Shown: positions 33,202 to 44,790, numbered from the stretch's first letter. The stretch is DNA of 64,000 nucleotides from Hydractinia symbiolongicarpus (GCF_029227915.1 NC_079875.1:27774001-27838000), one strand, 5' to 3'. The notes: a model not told the origin generated them from the letters alone. A program made the numbers and translations.

Positions 33202-34621
33202 TTTTTGATTTATTACCTTCGTCCCTTTACATTCTCTTAATTTTGTCTAGATGATAAGGAGGGGACAGTTTTGTGACCTTGCCTTGTGCCTATTCTTGCC
33301 CTGCCTTGTCGCTCTCCTTGGCTTCCCAGTCCTCTCTGTTAAACTAGTACCAATAGTCGGGAAATCACGAACTCGTTCTAATTTACGGTTTGCCCTAAAC
33401 AATCGTATAAGAAAACTGGATACCATTCCAGTTTAACTTACCATTTTATAGTACTTTTGGATAAATTGTGTCGCAACCCGCATGGAATATTGCGTCCAGA
33501 ACAAAACAAACTTCGCTTTGCTGAAAAACGTTCGATTTAAGGTAAAAATTTCCAAGTAAACATTATCCTACTTTGTGTGAAAAGAGTTGGACACATTTTG
33601 GTTATACATATACATACATATCGGAATAGATAAATAGTAAAAACTACAAATTTTTCGTGGTGAGAATACTGACCGGGTTTTTTGATTGGTTAATGCCATT
33701 GTTCTTTGCTCACTTGGTCACTAACGGGATATCCTTTGTTTTAAGCGCAAATAGCCTCACTCACTTAAACGAACATAATTGATTCCTAAAGTAAATATTT
33801 TGGTTTTAATTTTGATTCTGAATGCCTCTCAAAAATTTGTAACATCGAAAGTTGCTAATGATCGCTAAAAACGTTCAAAATGTTTTAACTGCTTTGTCGA
33901 TCTTAGCGAACAACTCATTTATGTTGCGCAATTTTTTTAGGTAAACAACCTTGCGCATGCTCACACCACAATCGCTAAGTCAGGGCGACCAAAATTCGCT
34001 TAAAGGAGATCAGTCTTTATGGGTTTGCTCTGATATTTGTTGGTCGTTAAAGCTTACCGCCCACTTGTTTAGCATCTGGGAGATAGACGATGTCATAATT
34101 TTGCATAACCAGTCCAAAATCGTGATACGGATTTTTTAAGAAAATCAAAAGATCCATAAATAAATTAAAGTTGGCACCCTTAAAGAAAGCCTCATTGATT
34201 AGGTTAGAGTACTTATAAAAACCAACTATAATAAATTTCCTGGCTGTTAAGGGTAAAAGGTGATCACATTTGTTTGGGTGTGATCGGGACATTTGTTTGG
34301 GTGTGATCGGGACATTCATATTAGAAAACTGCATTTTGACGTTTTTGAAAAGCACAATAAACTAGACCTTACTGTAAACTTCTACTTATAAGGTGCAACT
34401 GTAAAATTATGCATCAATTTAGGCCCAGTTGGTCAATGGCTATGACACTCTTACAAATAAGAGATTCATCAATCAAATCCTAGACAGGACTAGGAAAAAC
34501 ATAATTATCTTGCACCTACAACAACCAGGTAATCATGAGCATATGATATAGTCATATTGAGGGTAACAGGTAGGTCTCTGTCCTAAACATAAAGGAACTT
34601 CTCTTAGTCTCATTCTTACAG
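33202..34621. other. No gene seen; one 23-bp tandem duplication
   Basis: Only short random frames. A 23-bp unit containing TTTGGGTGTGATCGGG is repeated twice at 34,268-34,313. Confidence 0.5.
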
Positions 34622-34826
34622 GAAATTAGTATCAGTGACTGCAAAAGAAATTTATAGTGAAAAGGATATGAGCAGAGCTCTGCAACTGAAGGTGCAAGGA
34701 AGTTGGACCAGATGGGACAACTATATTAAGAACGACCTCTCTTTGAAGTCTCTGCTTGTCATAGCAACAAACCTGTTGTCGTTCTGTTTAAGCTTAACCT
34801 TTGATGTTCTTTCTTCTCCAAGTAAT
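34622..34826 (+). pseudogene. LINE ORF2 C-terminal tail, left part
   Basis: Encodes VQGSWTRWDNYIK...SLLVIATNLLSFCLSLTFDVLSSPSN. This matches a region behind the reverse transcriptase in some animal LINEs (W...SLLALPPNL.SFLL..T.DVLPSP.NL..W). The expected continuation LRRWR appears only at 36,399, because a 1,570-bp element lies between. The reverse transcriptase itself is missing. Confidence 0.55.
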
Positions 34827-36396
34827 ACACCTTTCCCGAATTTAAATTATCGATTACATTATCGGCATGAAAACGGGGCACTTCTTAGTAAACTTTGTAA
34901 ACACTAAAAATACAGCTGGTGAGTGTGATACTTTTATGCGTTCTGAATGATCTTTTTTGCAGGTTTTTCTTAACGAAACCACTTATAATGTATTCAAAAA
35001 CATACTTGTCTTGTAAAAGAAGAATATGTATTTGTGATGCGAGTAGCAATCAGAAAGGTCAGCAAGAAATTTATCATAATTTAATCTATCCAGGTATATC
35101 AACCTTTCGACCTGGTAACTCTTGTTGCGTACTGTTATGCAAAAGTTCTACTCTTAATAAACCCAGAGTTAAACAGGCATTGGAATGTTTTCATTTCCAT
35201 CGGATCGAAGTTTGAGAAAACAATGGGTAAGCATCATTTCAAGATATCGTAGAATGGGAGGTGTGATGTGTTCACAGTAAACAAAAACACAAAAGCATGC
35301 GAAGTCCACTTTGAAGTACACTGTGTAAAATTAGGTTTTGGTTGTGATCGGAAAATATTAATCAATGGCTCTGTGCCATATATATTTACGTTCAAACAAA
35401 ATAATAAAGAAAAAGTCCGAAAAAAGAGCACTTCCTGTAGTAGTCGAAACAGATTCTGAAAGCACATATGAAAGTTCTTCATCTGATTCTGCTGAGATCA
35501 CTGAAGAACAACCTGGTTTTTCCCACCCCTGATGAATTAGAAACTATCAAAACTGAGGAATTCAATGTTAAAAGAAAAACTACTTGATGATACTATAAAC
35601 GACTTTACTGAACAGCTAGCTGTGTGTGTAATGTTGATTTAATTTACCCCAATCTTTTGGGATTAATACAGGATTTACATCAATAAACTCATAGGGTTGT
35701 GTTTCGTATGTTTTGATTTATTTGATGTATTTGATATATTAATATTAGTAACAATCTTGATGGTATGTTCTAACGGTAGTAGTTGGTGTGACAATGTAGA
35801 TCGAAAAAGAAAGTTCGCATATTTAATGTTGTTTTTTCTTTTTCGTGTAGTGTCAATAAAATGAGCAAAACCAACCCGTTTGTCAACCATAAGCATATCT
35901 TCTTGCAGTTTTAATATTCTTGGATTTATGTTACACAATCATTAATTCTAGGATCATATAACGTTAGATGGATACCATTTTGTCAGCATTACTTTTTACA
36001 GGGCTGACCATAACTAAGTCTTTAAAAATTCTGTTTTTACTTGGAGCAAATGTAGTTGTTGATGTGAAAATGCTATCAGCAGATATGTATAGTTCATCCC
36101 TAAACTTTCTGCCACGCAGTCTTAATAATTGCCACACCGTGCTATTTACCACTACTTTGTCGATGCATTTCAATTTCTTTTATCGTGAACGGTGGCATTC
36201 CCTCCATGTTTTCCCTCACCCTTTTTCTTCAGTTTCATCTAAGACTAAATCTATATTTTCCTCAATTATTTTAAGCAAAATATCTCTCATAGTATTGTCC
36301 TCCCCCATGTTTATATGAACGCGAATAATGTTTACCAAGATTTGCCTCGTTTTCATGCACGCAATATTTTACAAAATATAAATTCGGGAAAGGTGT
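34827..36396. mobile_element. 1,570-bp inverted-repeat element with a THAP-domain relic, nested in the LINE tail
   Basis: ACACCTTTCCCGAATTTA at 34,827 recurs in reverse complement ending at 36,396. Similarity continues inward about 80 bp on each side with gaps. Removing it joins SSPSN to LRRWR in the host LINE, fitting a 2-bp AT duplication. Inside are a broken THAP domain on the + strand and, on the minus strand (36,318-35,964), an unrecognised frame with MREILLKIIEEN and KCIDKVVVNSTVW. THAP domains occur in P- and Kolobok-type transposases, but no transposase core was recognised, so the superfamily is open. Confidence 0.55.
35113..35525 (+). pseudogene. THAP zinc-finger domain relic
   Basis: Across three frames: CCVLLCKSSTLNK (the C-x-C start), then SDRSLRKQWVSIISR (35,195-35,240), then FTVNKNTKACEVHF...GSVPYIFTF (35,268-35,400). 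This is the C2CH order of a THAP domain, with the CxxHF pair and the closing AVPxIF-like box (here SVPYIF). An acidic Ser-rich stretch (ESTYESSSSDSAEITEE) follows, then a stop near 35,531. At least two frameshifts lie inside the domain. THAP domains bind DNA and are common in DNA transposases. Confidence 0.65.
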
Positions 36397-36398
36397 AT

Positions 36399-36850
36399 TT
36401 AAGGCGTTGGCGTAATGTATCGAATCCTTCTGTTTGTTGTGTGGAAAACAAGTCTGCACTACAGCTTACATTTTAGGGCCCTGTAAAACTATCGTTTTAA
36501 ATGCAAAGGAAATGAGTTGTTATGATAGCCCGATAAAGATGTCTCTGGTTAGACTACTCTCGATGTATTAAAGCATGTATTTACCACCCCCCAGTACAAT
36601 TGATGATTGTACAAAAACATTTCAGAGTTTGGATGGTTAAAAAGCTATACTACACTTTGCAAAAGATGGTTTTAGGGTTAAAGGGAAAAGTGAACTTCCT
36701 TACCGTGAGAAATTAAAACCATCTGGTGCGGCTATTCAATTCCATGTTGCCATATAGTGATGATATAGTGACTATTGAAGGGGTAGATGATACAATGTAT
36801 GTGGATTTTAACAGAAAAAAAAGTTTGTAAAAAATGGTTCCTATTGCAGA
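36399..36850 (+). pseudogene. LINE ORF2 C-terminal tail, right part
   Basis: Resumes with LRRWRNVSNPSVCCVENKSALQ, matching the zinc-binding W...CxxC...stLqHiLg block of the LINE tail, then stops. About 36,650-36,730 encodes GFRVKGKSELPYREKLKPSG, the next conserved block. Heavily decayed. Confidence 0.45.
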
Positions 36851-37790
36851 TGCACTTCGATATTGCAATTATTAAGATATTTTTTTGTATTAAAAGTTTC
36901 GTCAATGGAACCAGATTAGCTGGGGTTGTACTATGAGTTAACTGTATAGTTTTTTGAAAGTTTAATATTATGCCAAAAAAAATAGGGATTTGATAGATTT
37001 TCCAATCCCAACAAATTCTAAAAAGGATGAAATCATAAGCTATTTCAGACTTCTTTCTGTAAATATTTTTGAAAGATTTTGTCTACTTTTTTATAGGATT
37101 TTAATTATTTTTTTGGAGTAGAAGTGCAAATTTCTTTGTGACATAGGAAACAAGATTGTCGATAAATGGAACAACCCATGCTAGCATGGAAAACGGACGT
37201 TAAGCCGAGAATTCTTTTTGACTAACATTAAAGTAACACGGTACAGAGGATCAAAGAAGAACAACCTTTGAATAAAACAGAAAACATTAAACAAAACAAT
37301 GATAAAAACAGCTACAGTTTAGAGACAATAAAAACAAGCGATTCAGTGCATAAAATAATAAAAAGTTATTGAAGTGAATATTTTGGTCAAAAATTCGATT
37401 TTGAGATTTTAATTGATTTAAAGTAAATAAATATCCCTGAAAACGATTCTGAAAACCAATTTTTGATATCTGGTATAGTTTTTCAGGAATTAGCCCATTA
37501 CCAGTGAATGTCCCCCTGGCAACGTTCCTTAGCAACGGTTATTTGGTCCCTTTTAAAGCTTTAAGTACTTCCAATTTTAGTATTTTTGACCAGCTTGGTT
37601 AACCACGCTTTCGACTAATAGGCCAGCTTAGTTTAAACTTTATTCGGGGGCCATCTTGGATGATTTTCAGGCATAAACAAACGGAGTTTGAGTGAAGTGA
37701 TAAGGAGGAAATTTGTATTTTAAAGACCTTGCATTCTATATTAAAAACTGTTTATTTTGTTCATATTCTCTTGCAAGAATAGAATAAATA
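36851..37790. other. No gene seen; leader of the second Mutator-like copy
   Basis: AT-rich. CCTTAGCAACGGTT near 37,530 is shared with the leader of copy 1. Confidence 0.4.
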
Positions 37791-39524
37791 ATGGGTAGTA
37801 ATAAAAATAAAGGTTATAGAAAGAGAAAAAGAGATTTTCGTGGCAACAGGTATCATAAGAAGCAAGAGGCTGACAGTAGTAGTACACCTAACAACAACAA
37901 TGTTAATGTCCTGGAAAATAATTCTGTACCTCAAACTGTAAGCAGTAGCAAAGTATTTGTTTAAGAAACTGATGATTCAATTGATAGTGATGACTACAAC
38001 ATTTTGATAAACTTTTCCATCTTAAAGAAACTGATTGAAAATGTATCAAGTTGTCCAGAATGTGATAGTGGTTTGATATTCACCGATGAAGAGAACAAGC
38101 GCTGAGGATTTTCACATAAACTATATTTTAAATGCTCTAGTACTAGTTCTACCTTTGTATACAGTACTTTTACTTCTAAAGAAGTTGTAGTAGATAAGAA
38201 AAAGAACAAGCAAGGAAGAAATTTCTTTGATATCAATTTAAAGATGGTCATAGCTTTTCGAGAAATCGGTAAAGGACATCGAGCAATGACCGATTTTTCT
38301 AGAATGGCCAATATGTCTTGTATGAGCATAAATGCGTTTCAAAATGCCAACACTTTTATTCAGGAAGCTTATGCTTTCTCTACTAAACAATCAACAAAAG
38401 AAGCAGCCATGAAAGTTAAAGAGGAAGATAAAGAGGAAGACAATGGTTCAGGCAAGAAACTTATTACCGTTTCAACTGATGGTGCCTGGCAGAAACGGGG
38501 CCATGTCTCGCTTAACGGTGTAGTTGCTACAATCAGCGAAGGAAAGTGTTTAGATTTTGAAGTTTTCAGCAAATATTGCAGAGGCTCCCAAATGTGGCAT
38601 AAGAATGAAAGTAAGCCTGGTTATCAGGCATGGAAAGCCAACCACATTTGCTCCTTAAACCATACAACATCATCAGGTGCAATGGAAGGTTCTGGGGCAG
38701 TAAAGATTTTCAACCGCTCTGTTGAAAAAAACGATCTAATTTATAAATATTATTTGGGAGATGGTGACTCTTCGTCGTATGGTAATGTTGTTGCTAGCAA
38801 ACCATATGAAGCATATGGCATAGAACCCGAGAAAATAGAGTGTTGGTCATATACAAAAACGTATTGGAACCAGACTACGTAACCGACGCAAGGAAAAACA
38901 TAATGGAATGAAGCTGACAGGCCATGGCAAACTAACTGAAGTTGCAGTTAATGCCATGCAAAATTATTTTGGTATGGCCATACGTCAAACATCAGCTTTA
39001 AAGTCGTTAAATGATAAAGAAAAAGTGTACCACATGAAAAAAAACATTCGAGCAGTTTTGTACCATTGTACTGATTTCCCTGACACAACTCGCCAATTTG
39101 GATATACGATATTGTAAGGAAAGACTTTGAGGAATTAAGCGATGTTAAAATTTTAAAAAGGTGTACCCATGGAAAGACACAGAACGCTAATGAGAGTCTT
39201 AATAATGTAATTTGGTCAAGGTGTCCCAAAAATATATTCTTACATAAATCTTCTTTCGAAATGGGAGTCAATTCTGCCGTATTGCATTTTAATGAGGGAA
39301 CAGCTGGTGTTAAAAGAGTCTTGAATTTTTTGAATCTTGAAATTGGCGCTAAAACCATTTTGTCGTCATCTCGTAAGGATAAAGCCCTCTTGTCGAATAT
39401 GGCTATAAAAGACACTTTAAAGGTTAAAAATAGAAGAAGAAAATTGAGAGCTATTAGAAAAGGTTGGGTGGACAAAGAGAAAAAACTTGAAGGAGGGGAA
39501 TCTTATAAATCTGGCAACTTTTGA
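37791..39524 (+). pseudogene. Mutator-like transposase (PF20700-type), copy 2, nearly full length
   Basis: Begins MGSNKNKGYRKRKRDF at an ATG directly behind AATA. Two in-frame stops follow (37,962 and 38,103), then an intact 212-codon stretch. The zinc ribbon (CPECDSG...FKCSS) precedes KMVIAFREIGKGH. The core STDGAWQKRGHVSLNGVV (about 38,475-38,530) has the first catalytic Asp. GDGDSSSYGN (38,760) is the second acidic block. A frameshift near 38,870 leads to LQNYFGMAIR-type NAMQNYFGMAIRQ, and another near 39,110 to the diagnostic THGKTQNANESLNNVIW and CPKN block (39,165-39,240). The C-terminus is basic and ends at 39,524. All conserved blocks are present, so the gene died by small indels rather than truncation. 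Confidence 0.8.
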
Positions 39525-40728
39525 TGTATTTTGGACAATTTTTTTTTATTTTGCTTATTATCACATTTGTACATTTTTGCATACTTTACTAAATTTGAAC
39601 GAAGCTAACTTTTGAATGCCTTGAGCTTTTTACTTCAAATTTTCAAGACTTTTTCAATACTCCATGATCTAGGTCCTGTACTAAAATACAACCAAAAAAG
39701 GATTATATTTACAGTGCTACTCTGATTTTAGTTACAAATTTTTTAGCCTACCCCCCAAAATTCAACTTTTGGACTTAAAAAATTAAAAATTTCAAAATCC
39801 GGTTTGACTTACATAACCATTTTAGTACAGGACCTGCATAATGTATGTATAAGTCATTTGGCCAAAAAAGAAGCTTTAATTTAGTGTAGTTTTAAAAATA
39901 TGGTGATTTGAAGATTTTTTTAAAAAATGGCAGACTTTGAACCTTTTTTAGCATTTTTCTTATTTTTCAGCAAGATTCTCGTCACGAAACACCGATAACA
40001 CAAATATTTTATTCAATATTCATTAGAAAACACAAATATATAACAAATTGTATGATTTAAAGAAGAAAAATTTTTTATTGGTGAACCCGGATAAATTTCA
40101 AAAGAATTCATTACGAATTCGTAGATAAGAAAAAGCAAAAACTATTTACATAAAAAGGCACTAAGAAGAAGCTTTCCGTAAGCATAAGTACCTCTTCGTG
40201 GTGTACTTTTGTGGTCTAAGATCCAATGCCTAGTGAAAGGGGTTAACGAAGAATCACAGGTAGATAGACGAGTTAGTAATAACAAAATTGATATACGAAG
40301 GGTACGGTCAGGGATCATTGGCGCTCTTTAATTCTATCAATGACAGTTAACTTTAAGATGTATTCCAACATCAGCTGGAATGTGTTAGCACTGCGCTGTA
40401 ATATATCGAAAAGAAATAACAAGCGCTACAGGCAAAATACTGGCTGGTTGCAATTTTGCTTACAACTTGCAAAATGCAATTTGGAATAATCAGACATTAG
40501 CGCAATACTTTAGCAAACGTTTTGCTACACGATTATGTCTATTGTCAACAATTTTACAAAGCTAATAAAAGCGCCAGCAGTATAGCCAACCCCGAGATTA
40601 AATTGAACAATGTGACTAATCGCTTCGGAGGCCATTTTATTTTATCTGTGAGTTGTTTACCAAGCTTGGCCAAATCTGACTCTGGTAAAAACTTTGTAGA
40701 ATACTAATGTTTGTTAGGGTGAGTGAAA
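39525..40728. other. No gene seen; 16-bp inverted repeat behind the Mutator-like gene
   Basis: AGGTCCTGTACTAAAA at 39,671-39,686 recurs exactly in reverse complement at 39,820-39,835. The rest is AT-rich without recognised coding sequence. Confidence 0.5.
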
Positions 40729-41420
40729 CTGTTGCAGGGCGCCTAGAGCAAAAGGTTTTAGTGTTCATACGAAAATGTCTAACTTGCACCGTTCCATCAC
40801 AAACATCTCCATATATGCTGACTCCTCTCCTTGCCCTCTGTCCATTAACAGTCTCACTTCTATTTTAAAGTCCGCAAAGATTAGTGCTCGCATACCTTTT
40901 CGACACTCCCAGGATCCAATTCTGTTAGCACTCAATCCATCCCTAAAGGCAGTTTCTTGGAAGGTGAGCGATGCAGTTGACATAGCTAAGGGTGAATTAA
41001 AGTAGAGCGTGGACGAACCGGTTGGACAAACATAAACACTTGATTGTTAAAGATGAGTTCTATGATGTTCCCTTGAGCAGTTTAGATGGTCTTCCTGTTG
41101 CCCATCTCTCTTGGAATCATTTCCGTCTTCTTTCCCTAAATACAAAGGTTTTTTAATTCTCTTAGCTACCAGATGAAACGCGTCTTCCCCTGGTTTAAAT
41201 GCCATTTCATATGAAGTTACGAAAATGTCTTCAAATAAATACCCTCTTGCTTAATGTTTTTAAATCGTGTTTAAAAAATTGTGTTTGAAAAGACTGGAAT
41301 TGGATCGCAGAAAAATTTTCCAAGCTGCTTGTCAACTTGGTGACATGTGCATGAAAGCTTCTTTCTATATTTGGGTCGCTAGAAATACAAAGGTATGGAA
41401 TGAACACAGCCACATCCCTA
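40729..41420 (+). pseudogene. LINE ORF2 C-terminal tail, first of two
   Basis: ITNISIYADSSPCPLSINSLTSILKSAK (40,800-40,880) matches the block behind the reverse transcriptase in cnidarian LINEs. Decayed sequence with frameshifts follows, then LDRRKIFQAACQLGDMCMKASFYIWVARNTKVW (41,290-41,400), the very end of that tail. No reverse transcriptase remains. Confidence 0.6.
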
Positions 41421-41935
41421 TTTCAACCAGCTATTCCATACCCACTCCTCTAATGCCACAGGCCAAACAACCAACAGTCACCAAGCCCAATACACGTGTT
41501 AAAGCAGGCCCAGACCCACCTACCCACAGCAAAGTAATTCACGCAGGATTAATAAATAAGGGAAACACCTGTTACACCAATTCCATCCTGCAAGCATTAA
41601 CTGCAATCACATCATTTTGGTTACATTGTGCTTCGGAATCTACTCTTGTTTCTCCTCTATTGAAGTCTGTTATGCTGAGTATGTCCATGCTGTCCCAGTC
41701 TTCCACAGCTGTTGACCCTTCCGCCTTCTTAAGAGCCTTGCAGTGTGGGATGTCCAGCATTTGGAAGACCCCATTCAACATTAATGCCCAGCAGAACGTG
41801 CCAGAAATACTGCTTCATGTCTTGGGTGAATTAACAGGCCCTTCGGTTATTGCAAATAATTTCATCACCAACATTATAACCACTACGACGTCATGAAATG
41901 CATGCTTTTTATCAACTAGCAGGGAGGAGAGTATG
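41421..41935 (+). pseudogene. Ubiquitin-specific protease (USP) domain, N-terminal half, joined to a LINE tail
   Basis: Behind a Pro/Lys/Thr-rich linker the same frame encodes AGLINKGNTCYTNSILQAL, the USP Cys box with its catalytic Cys (family form GLxNxGNTCYxNSxLQ). FNINAQQNVPEILLHVL corresponds to the QQDxxEFL box. At 41,894 a stop replaces the first Cys of the zinc-finger pair (TTTTS-stop-NACF; the second copy has TTTSCNFC). The frame continues to about 41,935 and is then replaced by a LINE tail. The His box is missing, so this is half a USP. It sits in the same frame as the preceding tail, without a stop between 41,267 and 41,893. Confidence 0.8.
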
Positions 41936-42290
41936 CCTATTGTGCCACTTCCTATCCCAAACAGCGTTACAGGTATTGTTATTACAGCTCTAAGACCAGA
42001 TATGGTAATATATTCCAACTGCTCTATCCATGCAAGGAGAATATAGTGTCATGGCACTCCACAAAACTGTCGAAGCACTCCCCCTTGGTTGAAATAATCC
42101 GCCGTAATGGGTGGTCCCCTCATCTTTTTGCCATTGAGGTTGGTGCAAGAGGTTACTCTTCCAGATTTGTTACGTGTTGCCTAAAAAATCTTGGTTTTCC
42201 TACTAAATCTGCTTTCCTGACTGCACGCAAGCTGGGTGACTTAAGCATGAAAGCCTCCTTCCGCATTTGGATTGCCAGGGATATTCACTG
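41936..42290 (+). pseudogene. LINE ORF2 C-terminal tail, second of two
   Basis: Enters in frame behind the first USP half with TGIVITALRPDMVIYSN, the LRPDxVIxS block. After a frameshift it continues HSPLVEIIRRNGWSPHLFAIEVGARGY...LGDLSMKASFRIWIARD (42,068-42,286). The last block is paralogous to the end of the first tail. The join fits an unequal deletion between two neighbouring copies. Confidence 0.65.
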
Positions 42291-43233
42291 CATTGGTCGT
42301 AGGATCTTTTGCGCAGCAGTCCACCACAATCTTCAACGCAGAAGAGTTGCCTGCCCAATGCATTACATTCGCCAGGGAAGCCACCAAACAGTAATCCATC
42401 TCCGACCACCATTTCTAAACCTAAACCATCAGCAAATGAAGTAAAAGTGAGAAAGGTTTAGGTCGGCATAATAAATGAAATTAATAGGTGTTATGCAATC
42501 GCTATTCTGCAAGTATTAAAAGTCATTCCGAGACTCTGGTCTCAATTACCATATGAATCCACCTTTTTATCACCACTAGTCGAGTCCATTTCCTTAAATA
42601 TGTTGCTCATTAAGCGTTTTATCTCAACAATCGACCCCTCAAATTTCCTACGGGCTTTGCAAAACAAAATGCAGGCACTTTATAAAAAAGATTTTTATTT
42701 TCATGCTCAGCAGGATGTTCAAGAAATTCTACATTTAATTATTGACGAGCAGATTGGTCATCCCCTGTGGTTGACAATCTTCTATATAACTCTGACAACA
42801 ACAACGTCGTGTAACTTCTGCTTTTTTGCATCTTCAAGGAAACAAAAAAACATACTTACTTAACCTATGTGCAAGTCAATACCAGACGGTTTCAGCACAC
42901 TTTTGCAGCCACAACAGCTTCTAGCTGGTGACAAATGGTTTTGTCCCCAGTGTTTGTTACATCAGGCGAGCACTATTGAGACTGAGATTTCTAACTGTGG
43001 TAATATTCTCATTGTACCATCGATAAATGGGTCAACATTCGAAGACAGCGGAGTAGTCAACTACCTTCTCATGAAACATCCAGTTTAAAAGTTCCATCCC
43101 ACCCAACCGATGACGTATCGTTCCATATCAACTACCACTTAGTTGCAACCATCAACCACTCTGTTACATTGAAAGCCGGGCATTGCTGGGCATTTATCAA
43201 AAACCAGCAAAATACTCCTCAGCTTACACTTTA
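42291..43233 (+). pseudogene. USP domain, second copy, nearly whole but frameshifted
   Basis: A Pro/Ser-rich linker (GKPPNSNPSPTTISKPKPS, near 42,375-42,435) leads after a stop to GIINEINRCYAIAILQVL: the Cys box with catalytic Cys kept but flanks decayed. FYFHAQQDVQEILHLII (42,690-42,745) is the QQDVxE box. TSCNFC (about 42,807) and CPQC (42,945) are the two zinc-binding pairs of the USP fingers. NYHLVATINHSVTLKAGHCWAFIK (43,130-43,200) is the His box with GHCW for the usual GHYW. Several stops and shifts separate these. All USP landmarks are in the right order over about 260 residues, roughly a minimal USP. Like the first, it follows a LINE tail. Confidence 0.8.
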
Positions 43234-43255
43234 ACTTGTTTTTATCCACGAATTA

Positions 43256-43690
43256 AATGGGGGAGGGAATCTTTTCCTAGCAGTTTCTATTTGCCCCATC
43301 TGAACCTTGTTTGGTCAGCTTTACCGTAATCTTGGAGTTTGCTCACTCCTCTCTCGGTCTTGGGAACCTATAAGAAGCATAGCAAAAAGGGCTTGACAAT
43401 TTGTCTTGCCTTTGGTGCTGACGATCCCACTTCTTACCCCAGCTCAGTATGGAGGCATAGTTTGCTCCCTTTGTCTACAGGATTGACGATCCTGCTGCCC
43501 TGAGTCATTGTTTCGCCCTGATGGGGTTGCAATCTACTCTGCCTGTCCTTTTGATCTACTATTTTGGGACACCACCCCTGTTAGGAAAGGCTGGTACTCT
43601 CCTGCAGCTCGCCCACCGTAACAACTATCTTTGTAAGGCTGAGTGTTGGGTACCTGTAACACGTGGAAAGCTATGACCAGGTTCACAAGT
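43256..43690 (+). repeat. LINE 3' end behind the USP segment
   Basis: A less AT-rich stretch with GGATTGACGATCCTGCTG and AAGGCTGAGTGTTGGG...CCTGTAACACGTGGAAAGC. The same words recur at 45,340-45,605 and in part at 46,265-46,500, so this is the 3' untranslated part of a dispersed family. Its place directly behind the USP stop suggests it is the 3' end of the LINE-USP element. Confidence 0.6.
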
Positions 43691-44272
43691 CCTGGCACAC
43701 AGATAGTTGATTACTTTGATTTACATTCTTTAAGAATCATTTCAATTTTTCCTCATTTTAGAATACCTTAGTTTCGATTAGTTTTATTTATTTTGATTTT
43801 TTGTGTCTATCCATTTTATAAATGTTTATATTGTGCTCCTATTGTTGTCCCGCTATGTTTCATGGTTTATTTAATAAAAGTCCTTGTAATAACGGAGATT
43901 TTGCTTAGATGCAAAGCCTTTAGAGGGTTGTACCTCTACATTTTACTACCGTTTGTCATTAGACAAGTATTATCATTACAGCCAACTGTTTTGTCACCTC
44001 ATCTTCTTACGATAACCACTTTATGGTTTTTTGTGATTTCATAGGTAAGATAAAGATTAAGTATACATTTTTAACCCCATGTTAAGCTTTGGAAATCAAA
44101 GAAAATTAAGGATGAACTAGGTAAACATCCGTAAAATATATAAGTGGAAAATGTTCAAGTCCTTAGCTATTAAAAGTCAATGCGTTGATTAACATTTATA
44201 CTTAATAGCACACAAATCCGGTGCCCCAAAAAACATTAGCTACAATAACACAAATAAAATATTAAACCAAAA
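43691..44272. other. No gene seen
   Basis: AT-rich. A hydrophobic frame at 43,793-44,044 has no recognisable motif and starts in low-complexity sequence. Confidence 0.5.
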
Positions 44273-44790
44273 TTATTTTTGGCTACTCAACAATTTTCTT
44301 TCATACTTCACACAATTAAAAATAAAGTAAGTTTTCGGTAATCTTCGCCTTTCTGCAAGATTCCTTTTATTTGTACGCGATTGATTGGACCAACGGCAAT
44401 TATGTTTTTGAACCACCCTTTCAATACCATACCATTGTCTTTTGAAAACAGCTTTTTGTTGTTCGTAGAAGCATTAGAAGAGGGCGAATAAAATCATCGT
44501 CATCATCATTATCATCAGGAACCACTTCAATCATATGAAAATCACATCAACCATATGCAATTCGTCACCCGCAGCATCATCGTGTCTCTTTATTTTGTTC
44601 CGTTAAGGTTTCTTTTGGTATATCTCCCAAAGTTTGATTAGGATCAAAAGTTATTTTTTTGCATAACGATCGAACTTTATCGTATATTTTACAAGTTGCA
44701 ATGCCACCTTTATTTTTTACGACTAGGTTCAAGGACACAAACCCTTCTCGATTTCTGTGTTAAAAAGTTGCTCAACTTTATTAATTTTAC
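44273..44790 (-). pseudogene. Zinc-finger/tyrosine-recombinase family protein, copy C, C-terminal part
   Basis: Read leftwards from about 44,790: VEQLFNTEIEKGFVSL, then ATCKIYDKVRSLCKK, matching VQTMQEKFKEEIENRDISML and SIKQIYDKVRSLMRY of copy B. Behind an acidic Asp-rich segment comes LFSKDNGMVLKGWFKNII (about 44,440), GPINRVQIKGILQKGEDY, and after one frameshift YERKLL with a stop at 44,273. This aligns with the last exon of copy B (LFCDKDVQLL...GPLTKQAVTKALEGED...YERKQL). Zinc fingers and recombinase core are absent. Confidence 0.65.

Noticed and set aside
35234-36459. Various minus-strand frames inside the THAP element
   Set aside because: None shows a known domain. One (36,459-36,271) is largely the inverted repeat; the one at 36,318-35,964 is mentioned only as unrecognised.
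43793-44044. Hydrophobic 83-codon frame as a membrane protein
   Set aside because: It is T-rich low-complexity DNA, which gives Leu/Phe/Ile-rich frames by chance.
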